Assembly (NCBI RefSeq): GCF_014635325.1
Contig: NZ_BMCT01000001.1
Span: 186,001-250,000, forward strand
Source of the DNA: Azorhizobium oxalatiphilum
GTDB lineage: Bacteria; Pseudomonadota; Alphaproteobacteria; Rhizobiales; Xanthobacteraceae
Length of the DNA stretch: 64,000 bases
Reading direction: 5' to 3'
The position numbers and the translations under genes were made by a program. Of this stretch, positions 24,644-35,301 are shown one piece after another. Every line of letters begins with the position of its first letter. Positions within the stretch are counted from its first letter, which is position 1. The notes under the pieces were generated by a model. The model worked only from the letters and a program-made list of their open reading frames with translations. It did not search any database and was not told the DNA's origin.

Positions 24644-25090
24644 TCACGGGGACGGAAGGGGCGGGATGCGGGCGACCATGCCGCGCTTCAGCGCGTCGGG
24701 GCGGCCACGCCAGGGGAGAAGGCCGTCGGTGGAGCCGGTGAAGAGCCGGGCGCCGGCGACGAGGTCGGGTGCGGAAGCGGCGTCAAGATCGCCGAAGACG
24801 TAGGACCAGCCACCGGTGCGCACGAGGGCGGCGGAAAGGCCGCGCTTGCAGTTTGCGAGGCATTTCACCTCGTGGACGGCAAAGGTGTCGTCGCCGGCGG
24901 CCTCGGTCTGCGTGGCGGCGAGCAGCGACTGGCCGGCGGGCGGCGTGCCGGGCTCGGCGTCAGCGGCCTTGCAGCTCGAGCAGACGAACAGCGTCACGGC
25001 CGGAACGGCTGTGGCCTCCGCGACCGGAGGGGCGGCCTCGGGGGGGACGGCATCGTCTGTCGGCTTGGGGTCGAGTTGCTGCAACGACAA
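24644..25090 (-). CDS. DUF1636 Cys-rich protein linked to cobW
   Basis: A 148-residue protein of the DUF1636 family, usually found next to cobW in aerobic cobalamin clusters. The ferredoxin/thioredoxin-like layout is VTLFVCSSCKAAD (about 32-44) with CLANCKRGLSAAL further on, giving four Cys that could hold a metal or a [2Fe-2S] cluster. The N-terminal 30 residues are an Ala/Pro linker. The only available start is TTG at 25090 with a weak ribosome binding site, so the true start is uncertain. It is the first gene after the cobalamin riboswitch. Confidence 0.85.
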   Translation of the reverse strand: MSLQQLDPKPTDDAVPPEAAPPVAEATAVPAVTLFVCSSCKAADAEPGTPPAGQSLLAATQTEAAGDDTFAVHEVKCLANCKRGLSAALVRTGGWSYVFGDLDAASAPDLVAGARLFTGSTDGLLPWRGRPDALKRGMVARIPPLPSP

Positions 25091-25159
25091 AAGGTCCGGC
25101 GGGTGCAGCGGGCCGGTGAGGGCCGGAAAGGGCGCATCGCCAGGGCACCCCGCCCGGCC

Positions 25160-25372
25160 TGGACCTTGTCGCTGGCAGGTCTCCTGGCTGGCGGGTCACG
25201 GCCCGGTGCCGCCTTCCCGGCGCCCGATTGCTCGGGCTCCAGTGGCTTTTCGGCACGGGCTCACCGCCTACAGTTGCGGGGGCAGCTGCGGTTCGCTGGG
25301 CTTTGAAGGCCCCGCGTCGCATTCCCTTTTCACCCGGCGACGCTTGAGGACGCGACCGGGACCATCGACGCC
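25160..25372 (-). promoter_or_regulatory. Cobalamin (AdoCbl-type) riboswitch
   Basis: Read on the minus strand, this leader contains an exact B12 box, AGCCAGGAGACCTGCC (about 25172-25187). Upstream are the usual GGGTGAAAAGGGAAT segment (25321-25335), a GCCCCCGCAACTGTAGGC core and a GCCACTGG element. It lies 70 bases before the DUF1636-cobW genes. The family normally lowers expression when adenosylcobalamin is abundant, so the leftward cob operon should be repressed by its product. Confidence 0.95.
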
Positions 25373-25514
25373 GCCACTTAAACGGCGGGGGCGGGGGGAA
25401 GTCAAATGGGGGGAGGAAGCTGCTTCTGGTTGTGGTGGGGTGCCGGTATGAGTGAGGGCGTCATTCACGGGAGCAGTGCCCGGCGGGCGGCTCGAACGTG
25501 AAGAAAGGTCAGCC

Positions 25515-25718
25515 ATGGAGAAGAGGAACACGCAGGGCAACAGCGATGAGGAATGGAGCCGGCGGATGGCCTCCATCGCTATCGCTACGATCTCAGTGGC
25601 TCAGCCTAAAATTGTTGAGCTCTCGGATGAGCAATGGCTCCGGTGCACAGAAATCGTAGCGGAGGAAATTTATGTCCGCCTGCGGATTGGTGATCGGCCC
25701 TTGGGAGACAATCCATAG
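25515..25718 (+). CDS. Small orphan protein, 67 residues
   Basis: Starts at ATG 25515 with AAAGG upstream (MEKRNTQGNSDEEWSRR...). It is an acidic, soluble protein with a possible helix-rich C-terminus (LSDEQWLRCTEIVAEEIYVRL). No signal peptide, membrane segment or known motif is seen. It is lower in GC than its surroundings and lies between the riboswitch and a REP pair, transcribed away from the cob operon. An upstream in-frame ATG at 25452 would add 21 residues that look unlike protein. Confidence 0.5.
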   Translation: MEKRNTQGNSDEEWSRRMASIAIATISVAQPKIVELSDEQWLRCTEIVAEEIYVRLRIGDRPLGDNP

Positions 25719-25764
25719 GGCTGATTCAGACGGCGACCGTTCGCGGCTTGCACCCCTCTTCATT

Positions 25765-25909
25765 CGTCATGGCCGGACTTGATCCGGCCATCCACGTCCA
25801 TCCGCCGGGTGGTACGAACGTGGGGCCGCGAACGGCTGGGGTCCCCCGATTTCGATGAGCGGCTAAGGTCGGCCCGACGTGGATGCCCGGATCAAGTCCG
25901 GGCATGACG
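25765..25909. repeat. Inverted pair of REP-like elements
   Basis: A forward copy (25765-25796: cgtcatggccggacttgatc then cggccatccacg) and an inverted copy (25877-25909: cgtggatgcccggatcaagt then ccgggcatgacg) face each other across about 80 bases. They lie in the 234-bp gene-free gap before cmk and could fold into a large cruciform. Confidence 0.8.
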
Positions 25910-25952
25910 ATCTACGGCTTGAGAAATGGCGAGAAAGAAGGGGGTCAGCCCC

Positions 25953-26573
25953 TCACCCCCGCGCCCGCTCCACGATGGCCAGCGCGGCGGCGAAGGATTC
26001 CTCGATGCCCAGCGCGGAGGTGTCCAGCAGCACGGCGTCATCAGCCTTCAGTAGCGGAGCCGCCGCGCGGTTGCTGTCGCGGGCGTCGCGCTTGTGGATG
26101 TCGGCCAGCACCGCCTCGTAGGAGGCGAACGGATCGCGCGCCGACAGTTCCTTGTAGCGCCGCTCCGCCCGCACCTCGGGGGTGGCGGTCACGAAGAGTT
26201 TTACGGTCGCATCCGGGCAGATGACGGTGCCGATGTCGCGCCCGTCCAGCACCGCGCCCTCGGGGCGGGCGGCGAAGCGCCGCTGGAGGTCGATCAGCGC
26301 CGCGCGCACCTCAGGGCGGGCCGCCACCACGGAGGCGGCTTCGCCGATCTCACCGGTGCGCAGCGTCTCGGGATCGAGCGTGCTCACGTCCAGCGCATGG
26401 GCGGCGGCAACGGAGGCCGCCTCGTCGTCCAACTTGCCGATGGCGAGGCAGGCGGCGCCAACCGCCCGGTAGAGCAGGCCGGTGTCCAGATGGGCGAGGC
26501 CGAGATGGCCGGCGATGCGCTTGCCCAGCGTGCCCTTGCCCGAGGCGGCGGGTCCGTCGATGGCGATCAGCAT
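25953..26573 (-). CDS. cmk: Cytidylate kinase
   Basis: A 206-residue (d)CMP kinase. It begins [21 protein letters not shown] with the P-loop, followed by [26 protein letters not shown] and the lid region [15 protein letters not shown]. The start at 26573 was chosen because it matches the family; the longer frame overlaps aroA. It sits 8 bp after aroA as in many alphaproteobacteria, where rpsA normally follows; here a REP pair and the cob locus follow instead. Confidence 0.96.
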   Translation of the reverse strand: MLIAIDGPAASGKGTLGKRIAGHLGLAHLDTGLLYRAVGAACLAIGKLDDEAASVAAAHALDVSTLDPETLRTGEIGEAASVVAARPEVRAALIDLQRRFAARPEGAVLDGRDIGTVICPDATVKLFVTATPEVRAERRYKELSARDPFASYEAVLADIHKRDARDSNRAAAPLLKADDAVLLDTSALGIEESFAAALAIVERARG

Positions 26574-26581
26574 GACGTCCC

Positions 26582-28021
<1,440 letters not shown>

Positions 28022-28206
28022 TCAGGCCGCCCGTCTAACACAGCCAAACCGGCCTCGTCATGCGCCTCGCGTGGCTGCGGGGCGGGCGTTCATCGTACCG
28101 TGCGGAGGAATGTGAGACGACCGTGGATCGGATTGTGCCTTGACAGGCCCATGGTCCTTCGCCAATTGAGCACCTCCCTTTACATGAGCTGCCGAGGATC
28201 TTTGCC

Positions 28207-28635
28207 GTGGCGAAGCCTGAACTCGGAACCAAGCGCGTCGATCCCGTGACCGGCCGCAAGTTCTATGACCTGAACAAGGATCCCATCGTCTCGCCCTTCA
28301 CCGGCGAGACGTATCCGCGCTCTTTCTTCGAGCCGCAGCCGCGCGCCGGCAGCCGCGCCGAATCGCGCGCCGCCGCCGCCAGCGCCTCCTCTTCGTCCGA
28401 AGACTCGGATGCGGATGAGAATGCGGACGTCGAGGTGATCAGCCTCGAGGAAGCCGAGGAAGAGAACACCGGCACCGGCAAGAGCAACACCGCCGGCGAC
28501 GACGTGGACGTGGATGTGGATGACGACATCGACAGCGATGGCGATGACGACACCTTCCTCGAGGAAGATGAAGATGATGGGGATGACGTCTCCGATTTGA
28601 TCGGAGATGGCGTCGAGGACGACGAAGAGGGTTGA
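28207..28635 (+). CDS. TIGR02300 family acidic protein (FYDLN motif)
   Basis: A 142-residue protein starting with GTG 28207. The conserved N-terminus AKPELGTKRVDPVTGRKFYDLNKDPIVSPFTGETYP (residues 2-37) is that of the alphaproteobacterial TIGR02300/FYDLN family. The rest is a long acidic low-complexity tail rich in Asp/Glu, with runs of D-V-D and E-D-E-D. The biochemical role is unknown. Its place divergent from aroA is conserved in the order, which supports the assignment. Confidence 0.9.
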   Translation: MAKPELGTKRVDPVTGRKFYDLNKDPIVSPFTGETYPRSFFEPQPRAGSRAESRAAAASASSSSEDSDADENADVEVISLEEAEEENTGTGKSNTAGDDVDVDVDDDIDSDGDDDTFLEEDEDDGDDVSDLIGDGVEDDEEG

Positions 28636-28777
28636 TGTCGTCTGCGGCCTGTGCTTAAAGGCCGTCCTCGCTGGGGGGAGGACACTCTCCCCGGTACCTG
28701 CTGCGGGACTTTCCCGGTGGGCCAAATCTCTTGGATCGCTGATCTTTTGAGGTCTGGTTCGCAGCCCGCAGCAAAGT

Positions 28778-28853
<76 letters not shown>

Positions 28854-28931
28854 AATTTCTAGAGTAAGCGTTTCCGGGTTTCCGTTCTGAAATCCGGCGC
28901 AGGTTTCCCAAAGCCTGTGAAAAAAAAGGAT

Positions 28932-29007
28932 GGGGTCATAGCTCAGTTGGGAGAGCGCTTCAATGGCATTGAAGAGGTCGGCGGTTCGATTCCGCCTGGC
29001 TCCACCA
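28932..29007 (+). tRNA. tRNA-Ala (GGC anticodon), canonical copy
   Basis: A 76-nt tRNA with encoded CCA, nearly identical to the copy at 28778. It has acceptor GGGGTCA/TGGCTCC, anticodon GGC in ATGGCAT, and fully paired T-stem GGCGG/CCGCC. It lies 78 bases downstream of the first and is probably co-transcribed. No rRNA genes are nearby. Confidence 0.96.
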
Positions 29008-29258
29008 TCTCTCTGATTTTCCTGCGAAAATGATAGTTCGAGACAGGCGTTTTATCCGCCGGTCCGTGCTCGTTCCGACGCCCTCTCAAGCAGAGATTCG
29101 TCATCCCCGGACATGACGGGTGACAGGGTGCGCACCCATCCCTGGGCTTGCGCAGGGCGTGCCTCACAAGCCAGCTCCGCGCCCGCAACGCTTCAACTTT
29201 GCCGGTACTTCATTTAGAAGCGCGACAAACCCGTTGGGATTCAGGAATTTTTGACCCC

Positions 29259-29879
29259 ATGACCATCCGCCTGCATCGCGGCGATCTGCCGGACAGCTTC
29301 ACGCCCGCCGCCGTCGTCGCCATCGACACCGAGACGCTGGGCCTCAACCCGCACCGCGACCGGCTCTGCCTCGTGCAGCTCTCCAATGGCGACGGTACCG
29401 CCGACCTGGTGCAGATCCCCGCCGGGGCGACGGCTTCGAGCGCGCCGAATCTCGTGCGCCTGCTCACCGATCCCAAGGTGGTGAAGCTGTTCCATTTCGG
29501 CCGCTTCGACATTGCCGTGCTGCAGAAGACCTTCGGCATCACCACGGCGCCGGTGTTCTGCACCAAGATCGCCTCGCGTCTCGTGCGCACCTACACCGAC
29601 CGGCACGGCCTGAAGGATCTGGTGCGCGAGCTGCTCGGCGTGGACCTGTCCAAGCAGCAGCAGAGCTCGGACTGGGCGGCGGAGCAGCTCACCGACGCCC
29701 AGATGGCCTATGCCGCCTCCGACGTGCTCTATCTGCACGCCTGCAGGGAGAAGCTGGAGGCCATGCTGGCCCGCGAGGCGCGCACCGACCTCGCCGCGCA
29801 GTGCTTCGCCTTCCTGCCTGCCCGTTCGGCGCTGGATCTGGCCGGCTGGGCGGAAGAGGACATCTTCGCCCATTCGTGA
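29259..29879 (+). CDS. Short ribonuclease D / 3'-5' exonuclease
   Basis: A 206-residue DEDDy exonuclease of the RNase D type without the C-terminal HRDC domains. ExoI is AIDTETLGLNPHRDRLCLVQL (about 19-39), ExoII LFHFGRFDIAVL, ExoIII AYAASDVLYLHACRE with the catalytic Tyr. The KDLVRELLGVDLSKQQQSSDW segment is typical. It should trim RNA 3' ends. The start at 29259 matches the family; the longer frame reaches back into the region after the tRNA pair. The link to tRNA processing is only suggestive. Confidence 0.92.
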   Translation: MTIRLHRGDLPDSFTPAAVVAIDTETLGLNPHRDRLCLVQLSNGDGTADLVQIPAGATASSAPNLVRLLTDPKVVKLFHFGRFDIAVLQKTFGITTAPVFCTKIASRLVRTYTDRHGLKDLVRELLGVDLSKQQQSSDWAAEQLTDAQMAYAASDVLYLHACREKLEAMLAREARTDLAAQCFAFLPARSALDLAGWAEEDIFAHS

Positions 29880-29880
29880 G

Positions 29881-29902
29881 CCGGCAGGCGTATTTCTGCC
29901 GG
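29881..29902 (+). terminator. Stem-loop directly after the RNase D-like gene
   Basis: CCGGCAG (29881-29887) pairs with CTGCCGG (29896-29902) two bases after the stop codon, loop gcgtattt. No T tract follows, so it may terminate weakly or protect the mRNA 3' end. The remaining 237 bases to lptC hold no gene that I can see. Confidence 0.45.
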
Positions 29903-30139
29903 TAAATGCGCGTAAAAAGACGTCTCCGGCGGCACCTTGCTGCCGGGACTTGCATGGCGCGACTTGCGCGCCATATGGCTTTCGGGGATGCTGCATCGCG
30001 TGGTGTGCATCCATGTGAAGGGCCGTTGCACGGGGGCGTGCGCGACGGCTCAGGCAATCGGCCGGGAAGGGGACGGTCGCGTGTGGGCTTGTCTCCGGCG
30101 GGAGGCAGAGCGCGTGCGCCTGTTCCCGAACAGTGAGCG

Positions 30140-30862
30140 ATGAACAGACACTTGCCGCCTGACGATTTCGACCGCCCGGATATCGCGACCTTCGTGGGGC
30201 GCGGCGCGCCGGACTTCCGCAAAGCCAAGCGCCACAGCGCGCGCGTGCGGCTGGTCAAGCGCGTCCTGCCCGTCGCCATTCTCGTGGCGGTGGTGCTGAT
30301 GATCACCGTGCCGCTGGTACGCAATCTCTCCATGAAGGTGGAGCTGCCGTTCGACCTTGGCACGCTGAGCCTGTCGGGCACGCGCCTCACCATGGAAGCG
30401 CCCAAGCTCTCCGGCTTCACCGACGACAATCGCGCCTACAACATCTCCGCCGGCTCGGCGATTCAGGACGTGACCAAGCCTGACCTGATCGGCCTCACCG
30501 ATATCACCGCGCGTCTGGAGCTGGCCAACAAGGGCTGGGCGACGGTGAAGTCGCACACCGGCTCGCTGGACACCAAGACGCAGTTCATAACGCTGTCCGA
30601 CGGGGTGGACCTTGCCACCAATGGCGGATATGCGGGCAAGATGCAGGACGCGGCCGTGGACGTGAAGGCGGGCTCCGTCACCACCGATCATCCGGTGGTG
30701 CTGACCTATCTGGACGGCAAGCTGGTGTCCGACCGCCTGAAGATCACCGATCGCGGCAGCCGCGCCTATTTCGAGGGGAATGTGCAATTGGACTTCCGCC
30801 TCTCCAGCCTGCCGAAGTCCGACCCCCCGGCTCCCGCGCCGCAGCCCATCGTGAAGCCATGA
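30140..30862 (+). CDS. lptC: LPS export bitopic protein LptC
   Basis: A 240-residue protein of the Lpt bridge that passes lipopolysaccharide from LptBFG to LptA. One membrane anchor, about residues 45-62 (VLPVAILVAVVLMITVPL), is followed by a beta-jellyroll of the OstA/LptC type (SGTRLTMEAPKLSGFTDDNRAY, AYFEGNVQLDF) and a Pro-rich tail. Its stop overlaps the lptA start by ATGA, so the two are coupled. N-terminal cytoplasmic part is longer than in E. coli, as usual in this order. Confidence 0.92.
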   Translation: MNRHLPPDDFDRPDIATFVGRGAPDFRKAKRHSARVRLVKRVLPVAILVAVVLMITVPLVRNLSMKVELPFDLGTLSLSGTRLTMEAPKLSGFTDDNRAYNISAGSAIQDVTKPDLIGLTDITARLELANKGWATVKSHTGSLDTKTQFITLSDGVDLATNGGYAGKMQDAAVDVKAGSVTTDHPVVLTYLDGKLVSDRLKITDRGSRAYFEGNVQLDFRLSSLPKSDPPAPAPQPIVKP

Positions 30863-31455
30863 TCCCTTCCGTGTCCGGTTCCGTATCCCGCGGCCTTCTG
30901 GCCGCAGCCGTGTTTGCGTGCCTCGCCGCACCCGCGCTGGCGCAGCCGGCCCCGTCCGGGCCGCCGAACGCCTTGCAGGGCTTCGCCACCAACCGCAACG
31001 AGCCCATCCGCATCAATTCCGACACCCTTGAGGTGAAGGACAAGGAAAAGCAGGCGGTGTTCGCCGGCAAGGTGGTGGTGACGCAGGGCGACACCACCCT
31101 GAAGGCCCCGCAGCTGCTGGTCTATTATGATGGCGACGTTGCCGCCGGCGTGCAGGGCTCGGCCCAGCCGACCGAGAGCAGCAAGATCCGCAAGCTGGAA
31201 GCGACAGGCGGTGTCGTGGTCCAGACAAAGGATCAGACAGCCACTGGCGATACCGGCGTGTTCGAGATGAAGACCAACACCGTCACCATGACCGGCAATC
31301 CGGTGGTGCTGACGCAGGGGCCGAACGTGATCCGCGGCAAGCGTCTGGTGGTGGACCTCACCACCGGCGTCTCGCGGTTCGAGGGTGGGCGCGTGGAAAG
31401 CCTCATCGTTCCGAACAGCGTGAAGCCGGATCCGGCCGCCCAGCCGCGTCGGTAA
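30859..31455 (+). CDS. lptA: LPS transport periplasmic protein LptA
   Basis: A 198-residue periplasmic OstA-like protein that forms the bridge for LPS across the periplasm. A Sec signal (residues 1-28, ending ALAQ) precedes the jellyroll: INSDTLEVKDKEKQAVFAGKVVVTQGD, KLEATGGVVVQTKDQTATGDTGVFEM and RGKRLVVDLTTGVSRFEGG are standard. It overlaps lptC by 4 bases. A strong intrinsic terminator follows 64 bases after its stop. Confidence 0.95.
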   Translation: MIPSVSGSVSRGLLAAAVFACLAAPALAQPAPSGPPNALQGFATNRNEPIRINSDTLEVKDKEKQAVFAGKVVVTQGDTTLKAPQLLVYYDGDVAAGVQGSAQPTESSKIRKLEATGGVVVQTKDQTATGDTGVFEMKTNTVTMTGNPVVLTQGPNVIRGKRLVVDLTTGVSRFEGGRVESLIVPNSVKPDPAAQPRR

Positions 31456-31519
31456 AGGCGTGCCGGACAGGCGCGCGGCTTGTCCATGGCTGACGCAAAC
31501 CCTTGACGATCAATGAACC

Positions 31520-31551
31520 ATGGGCCGCAATTCTGTTGCGGCCCATTTTTT
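31520..31551 (+). terminator. Strong intrinsic terminator between lptA and lptB
   Basis: A perfect 11-bp stem ATGGGCCGCAA/TTGCGGCCCAT (31520-31530 and 31536-31546) with loop TTCTG and a T6 run (31546-31551). This is the clearest rho-independent terminator in the window. It implies lptB-rpoN has its own promoter or depends on read-through. Confidence 0.92.
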
Positions 31552-31623
31552 GCATGTAACGTTGCGTGGCGACCCTGGAGGCAGTACAACTTGAGGCCGA
31601 GGGGCTGCCCACCGGAGCCCGGG

Positions 31624-32496
<873 letters not shown>

Positions 32497-32557
32497 TCCT
32501 GAGTGTCTGTTGTTGTTCCGGCCGGGGGGCTGAGGGGTAGGAAGGGGCGCTGGCACC

Positions 32558-34099
32558 ATGGCGATGAGCCCGAAGATGGAGTTTCGCCAGAGCCAGTCTC
32601 TGGTGATGACGCCGCAGCTGATGCAGGCCATCAAGCTGCTGCAGTTCTCGAATCTTGAGCTTGTCGCCTATGTGGAGGCGGAGCTGGAGCGCAATCCGCT
32701 GCTGGAGCGCGCCACCGAGCCCGACAGCCCCGACCATGACGCGCCCGGCGCCGAGCCGGAGGCGCAGGCCCCGCAGGACGCTCCCCCCGCCAGCGGCGAC
32801 TGGATGGAAGGCGACCTCGCCCCCTCCCGCGAGGCCATCGAGACCCGTCTCGACACCGACATGGGCAATGTCTTTCCCGACGAGGGCACCGGCGAGCGCT
32901 CGGTCGCTTCCGGTCCCGGCGGCGGCGCCTCCACGGAATGGGGGGCCGGCGGCGGCGGCGATCGCGGCGAGGACTATAACCCGGAAGCCTTCCTGGCCGC
33001 CGAGACCACGCTGGCCGACCATCTGGAAGCCCAGCTATCGGTCGCCGAGCCGGACCCGGTGCGCCGTCTCATCGGCTTCCATCTCATCGGCCTCATCGAC
33101 GAGACCGGCTATTTCTCCGGCGACCTCGACGCGGTGGCCGAGCAGCTGGGCGCCACCCGCGCGCAGGTGGAGGCGGTGCTGGCGCTGATCCAGACCTTCG
33201 AGCCTTCCGGCGTCGGCGCCCGCTCGCTCTCCGAATGCCTCGCCCTGCAATTGCGCGACAAGGATCGCTGCGATCCGGCCATGCAGGCGCTGCTCGACAA
33301 TCTGGAACTGCTCGCCCGCCATGACCGCAACGCGCTGAAGCGCATCTGCGGGGTGGATGCGGAGGATCTGGCCGACATGATCGCCGAGATCCGCCGGCTC
33401 GATCCCAAGCCGGGCCTCGCCTATGGCGGCGGTGTGGTGCATCCGCTGGTGCCGGACGTGTTCGTGCGGGAAGCCTCCGACGGGGCGTGGCTGATCGAGC
33501 TGAACTCGGAAACCCTGCCGCGCGTGCTGGTGAACCAGACCTATCACGCAACCGTCGCGCAGGCCGCCCGCTCGCCGCAGGAGAAGACCTTTCTGGCCGA
33601 CTGCCTGCAGAGCGCGTCCTGGCTCACCCGCTCGCTGGACCAGCGCGCCCGCACCATCCTGAAAGTGGCGAGCGAGATCGTGCGCCAGCAGGATGCCTTC
33701 CTGGTGCATGGCGTGCGCCATCTGCGGCCGCTGAACCTGCGCACGGTGGCGGATGCCATCGGCATGCATGAGTCGACCGTCTCGCGTGTCACCTCGAACA
33801 AATACATCTCCACCCCGCGTGGGGTGCTGGAGATGAAGTTCTTCTTCTCCTCCTCCATCGCCTCCTCCGGCGGCGGCGAGGCCCATGCGGCGGAAGCCGT
33901 GCGCCATCGCATCAAGTCGCTGATCGAGGCCGAGACGGCGAACGACGTGCTCTCCGACGACACGCTGGTGCAGAAGCTGAAGGAAGACGGCGTGGATATC
34001 GCCCGCCGCACGGTGGCCAAGTATCGGGAGAGCATGAACATCCCCTCCTCGGTGCAGCGCCGCCGCGAGAAGCAGGCCCTGCGCGGCGACGCCGCGTGA
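32558..34099 (+). CDS. rpoN: RNA polymerase sigma-54 factor
   Basis: A 513-residue sigma-54, which recognises -24/-12 promoters and needs enhancer-binding ATPases. Region I is the Gln/Leu-rich MTPQLMQAIKLLQFSNLELVAYVE (about residues 17-40). An acidic linker follows (about 50-145), then the core-binding domain, the HTH (RTVADAIGMHESTVSRVTSNKY) and the RpoN box ARRTVAKYR near residue 490. The sequence is complete. hpf and ptsN, which often follow rpoN, are absent. The last codons and stop lie in a unit repeated three times downstream. Confidence 0.97.
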   Translation: MAMSPKMEFRQSQSLVMTPQLMQAIKLLQFSNLELVAYVEAELERNPLLERATEPDSPDHDAPGAEPEAQAPQDAPPASGDWMEGDLAPSREAIETRLDTDMGNVFPDEGTGERSVASGPGGGASTEWGAGGGGDRGEDYNPEAFLAAETTLADHLEAQLSVAEPDPVRRLIGFHLIGLIDETGYFSGDLDAVAEQLGATRAQVEAVLALIQTFEPSGVGARSLSECLALQLRDKDRCDPAMQALLDNLELLARHDRNALKRICGVDAEDLADMIAEIRRLDPKPGLAYGGGVVHPLVPDVFVREASDGAWLIELNSETLPRVLVNQTYHATVAQAARSPQEKTFLADCLQSASWLTRSLDQRARTILKVASEIVRQQDAFLVHGVRHLRPLNLRTVADAIGMHESTVSRVTSNKYISTPRGVLEMKFFFSSSIASSGGGEAHAAEAVRHRIKSLIEAETANDVLSDDTLVQKLKEDGVDIARRTVAKYRESMNIPSSVQRRREKQALRGDAA

Positions 34100-34156
34100 G
34101 AGGCAGGTTGCGGCGACGCCGCGTGAGGTGGGAATAGCGCGGCGACGCCGCGTGAG
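34083..34156 (+). repeat. Triplicated 18-bp unit covering the rpoN stop codon
   Basis: The unit gcggcgacgccgcgtgag occurs at 34083-34100 (containing the rpoN stop), 34110-34127 and 34139-34156. The unit itself contains a small self-complementary stem (gcggcg/cgccgc). It may be local duplication or a 3' mRNA structure. Nothing else is recognisable in the 287 bases before the next gene. Confidence 0.75.
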
Positions 34157-34386
34157 GCGCTGCGGGCATCTGTGCCCTCTCCACGGGTCAGGACCGGGCT
34201 TGGCGATGCATCGCTGCATCAGTGCCGCATTTGAATGCTGATTGGCCCCCGGCGGAGCTAAACCGGAGCTTGCCAGCCGCTGTCACTGGCGGCACTCTCC
34301 GCCGGGAAATCGGCGTGCATCAATTGGCTTGGCATCAGGTCCGCGGCAAGCGTGATCGTGCCGGGCGGCAGGATAAGGGAAGTCTC

Positions 34387-35097
34387 ATGATCATCGACCG
34401 TCGCACTGCCGCTGCCGGCACCTGCAACGAGACCGCTCCGGCCGGCCGCCGGGAGCAGGGGCTGAGCCGCCGGTCGTTCCTGGCCGCTTCCGCCGCCAGC
34501 CTCGGCGCGCTGGGCCTCGCCGGCTGCGGGACCACCGAATACATGAGCCTCGCCGAGGCGCAGAAGGTCTATGGCCCGGTGCCGACGGAGAAATTCCCGA
34601 TCCCGGCGGCGGATGTCTCGAAGGTCAATCCGAAGTATTTCCGCGCCACCGTGGCCTATGAGACCAAGGAGCCGGTCGGCACCATCATCGTCGATCCCTC
34701 GAACTATTACGTCTACCGCGTCGAGGAAGACGGCAAGGCCACGCGCTACGGCGCCAATGTGGGCCGCGACGGCTTCCGCTGGCACGGCGATGCCTATGTG
34801 GGCCGCAAGGGCGAGTGGGCGGTGTGGACGCCGCCCAAGGAGATGATCAAGCGCCAGCCGGAAGCGGCCAAATGGGCGGGCGGCATGCCCGGCGGCCTTG
34901 AGAACCCGCTCGGCGCGCGCACGCTCTATCTCTACCAGAACGGCCAGTACACGCTGTACACGATCTATGCCTCGAGCGATCCGGAGTCGATCGGCTCGGG
35001 CGTTACCAGCGGCTGCGTGGGCCTGCTGAGCCAGGACATGATCGAGCTGTACGACAAGACCCCGGTGAAGACCAAGGTGGTCGTGCTGCCGGCGTGA
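34387..35097 (+). CDS. L,D-transpeptidase (YkuD-fold) lipoprotein with altered active site
   Basis: A 236-residue protein. The signal is Tat-like plus a lipobox: SRRSFLAASAAS and LGLAGC (Cys47). The YkuD-like domain spans about 88-234 (GTIIVDPSNYYVYRVEEDG, GRDGFRWHGDAYVGRKGEWAVW). In related Tat-exported family members the active site reads IHGTNxPxxIG...SSGCIRM. Here it reads IYASSDPESIG...TSGCVGL: Cys210 is kept, but the His is Tyr194 and the Arg is Gly212. Activity is therefore doubtful; it may bind peptidoglycan. ATG 34387 follows AAGGGAAG. The L,D-transpeptidase at 49514 keeps all residues. Confidence 0.85.
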   Translation: MIIDRRTAAAGTCNETAPAGRREQGLSRRSFLAASAASLGALGLAGCGTTEYMSLAEAQKVYGPVPTEKFPIPAADVSKVNPKYFRATVAYETKEPVGTIIVDPSNYYVYRVEEDGKATRYGANVGRDGFRWHGDAYVGRKGEWAVWTPPKEMIKRQPEAAKWAGGMPGGLENPLGARTLYLYQNGQYTLYTIYASSDPESIGSGVTSGCVGLLSQDMIELYDKTPVKTKVVVLPA

Positions 35098-35301
35098 GGC
35101 TGAGGAGCCCCGGCGCTTCATGGAGGCGACGGGGCATTGCCTGTCACGCAGGAGCCGGATCGGATCTCCGGCCGCGCGCCCATCCTGCCGGGAACTGACA
35201 GGATGCTCAGCCTTTCGGGGGGCTCCATCCTTCAGCGGTGCCATTGTCACGTAATTGACATGAGCGCATGATGGCGAGGTCAATCCCCATGGGGAGGGCT
35301 G

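Noticed and set aside
28943-29188. 81-codon minus-strand ORF containing GGIEPPTS
   Set aside because: This is the well-known false peptide produced by reading across tRNA-Ala on the opposite strand.
35255-35300. TTGACA promoter for the cNMP-binding gene
   Set aside because: A -35-like TTGACA is present at 35255-35260, but no acceptable -10 box at the right spacing.
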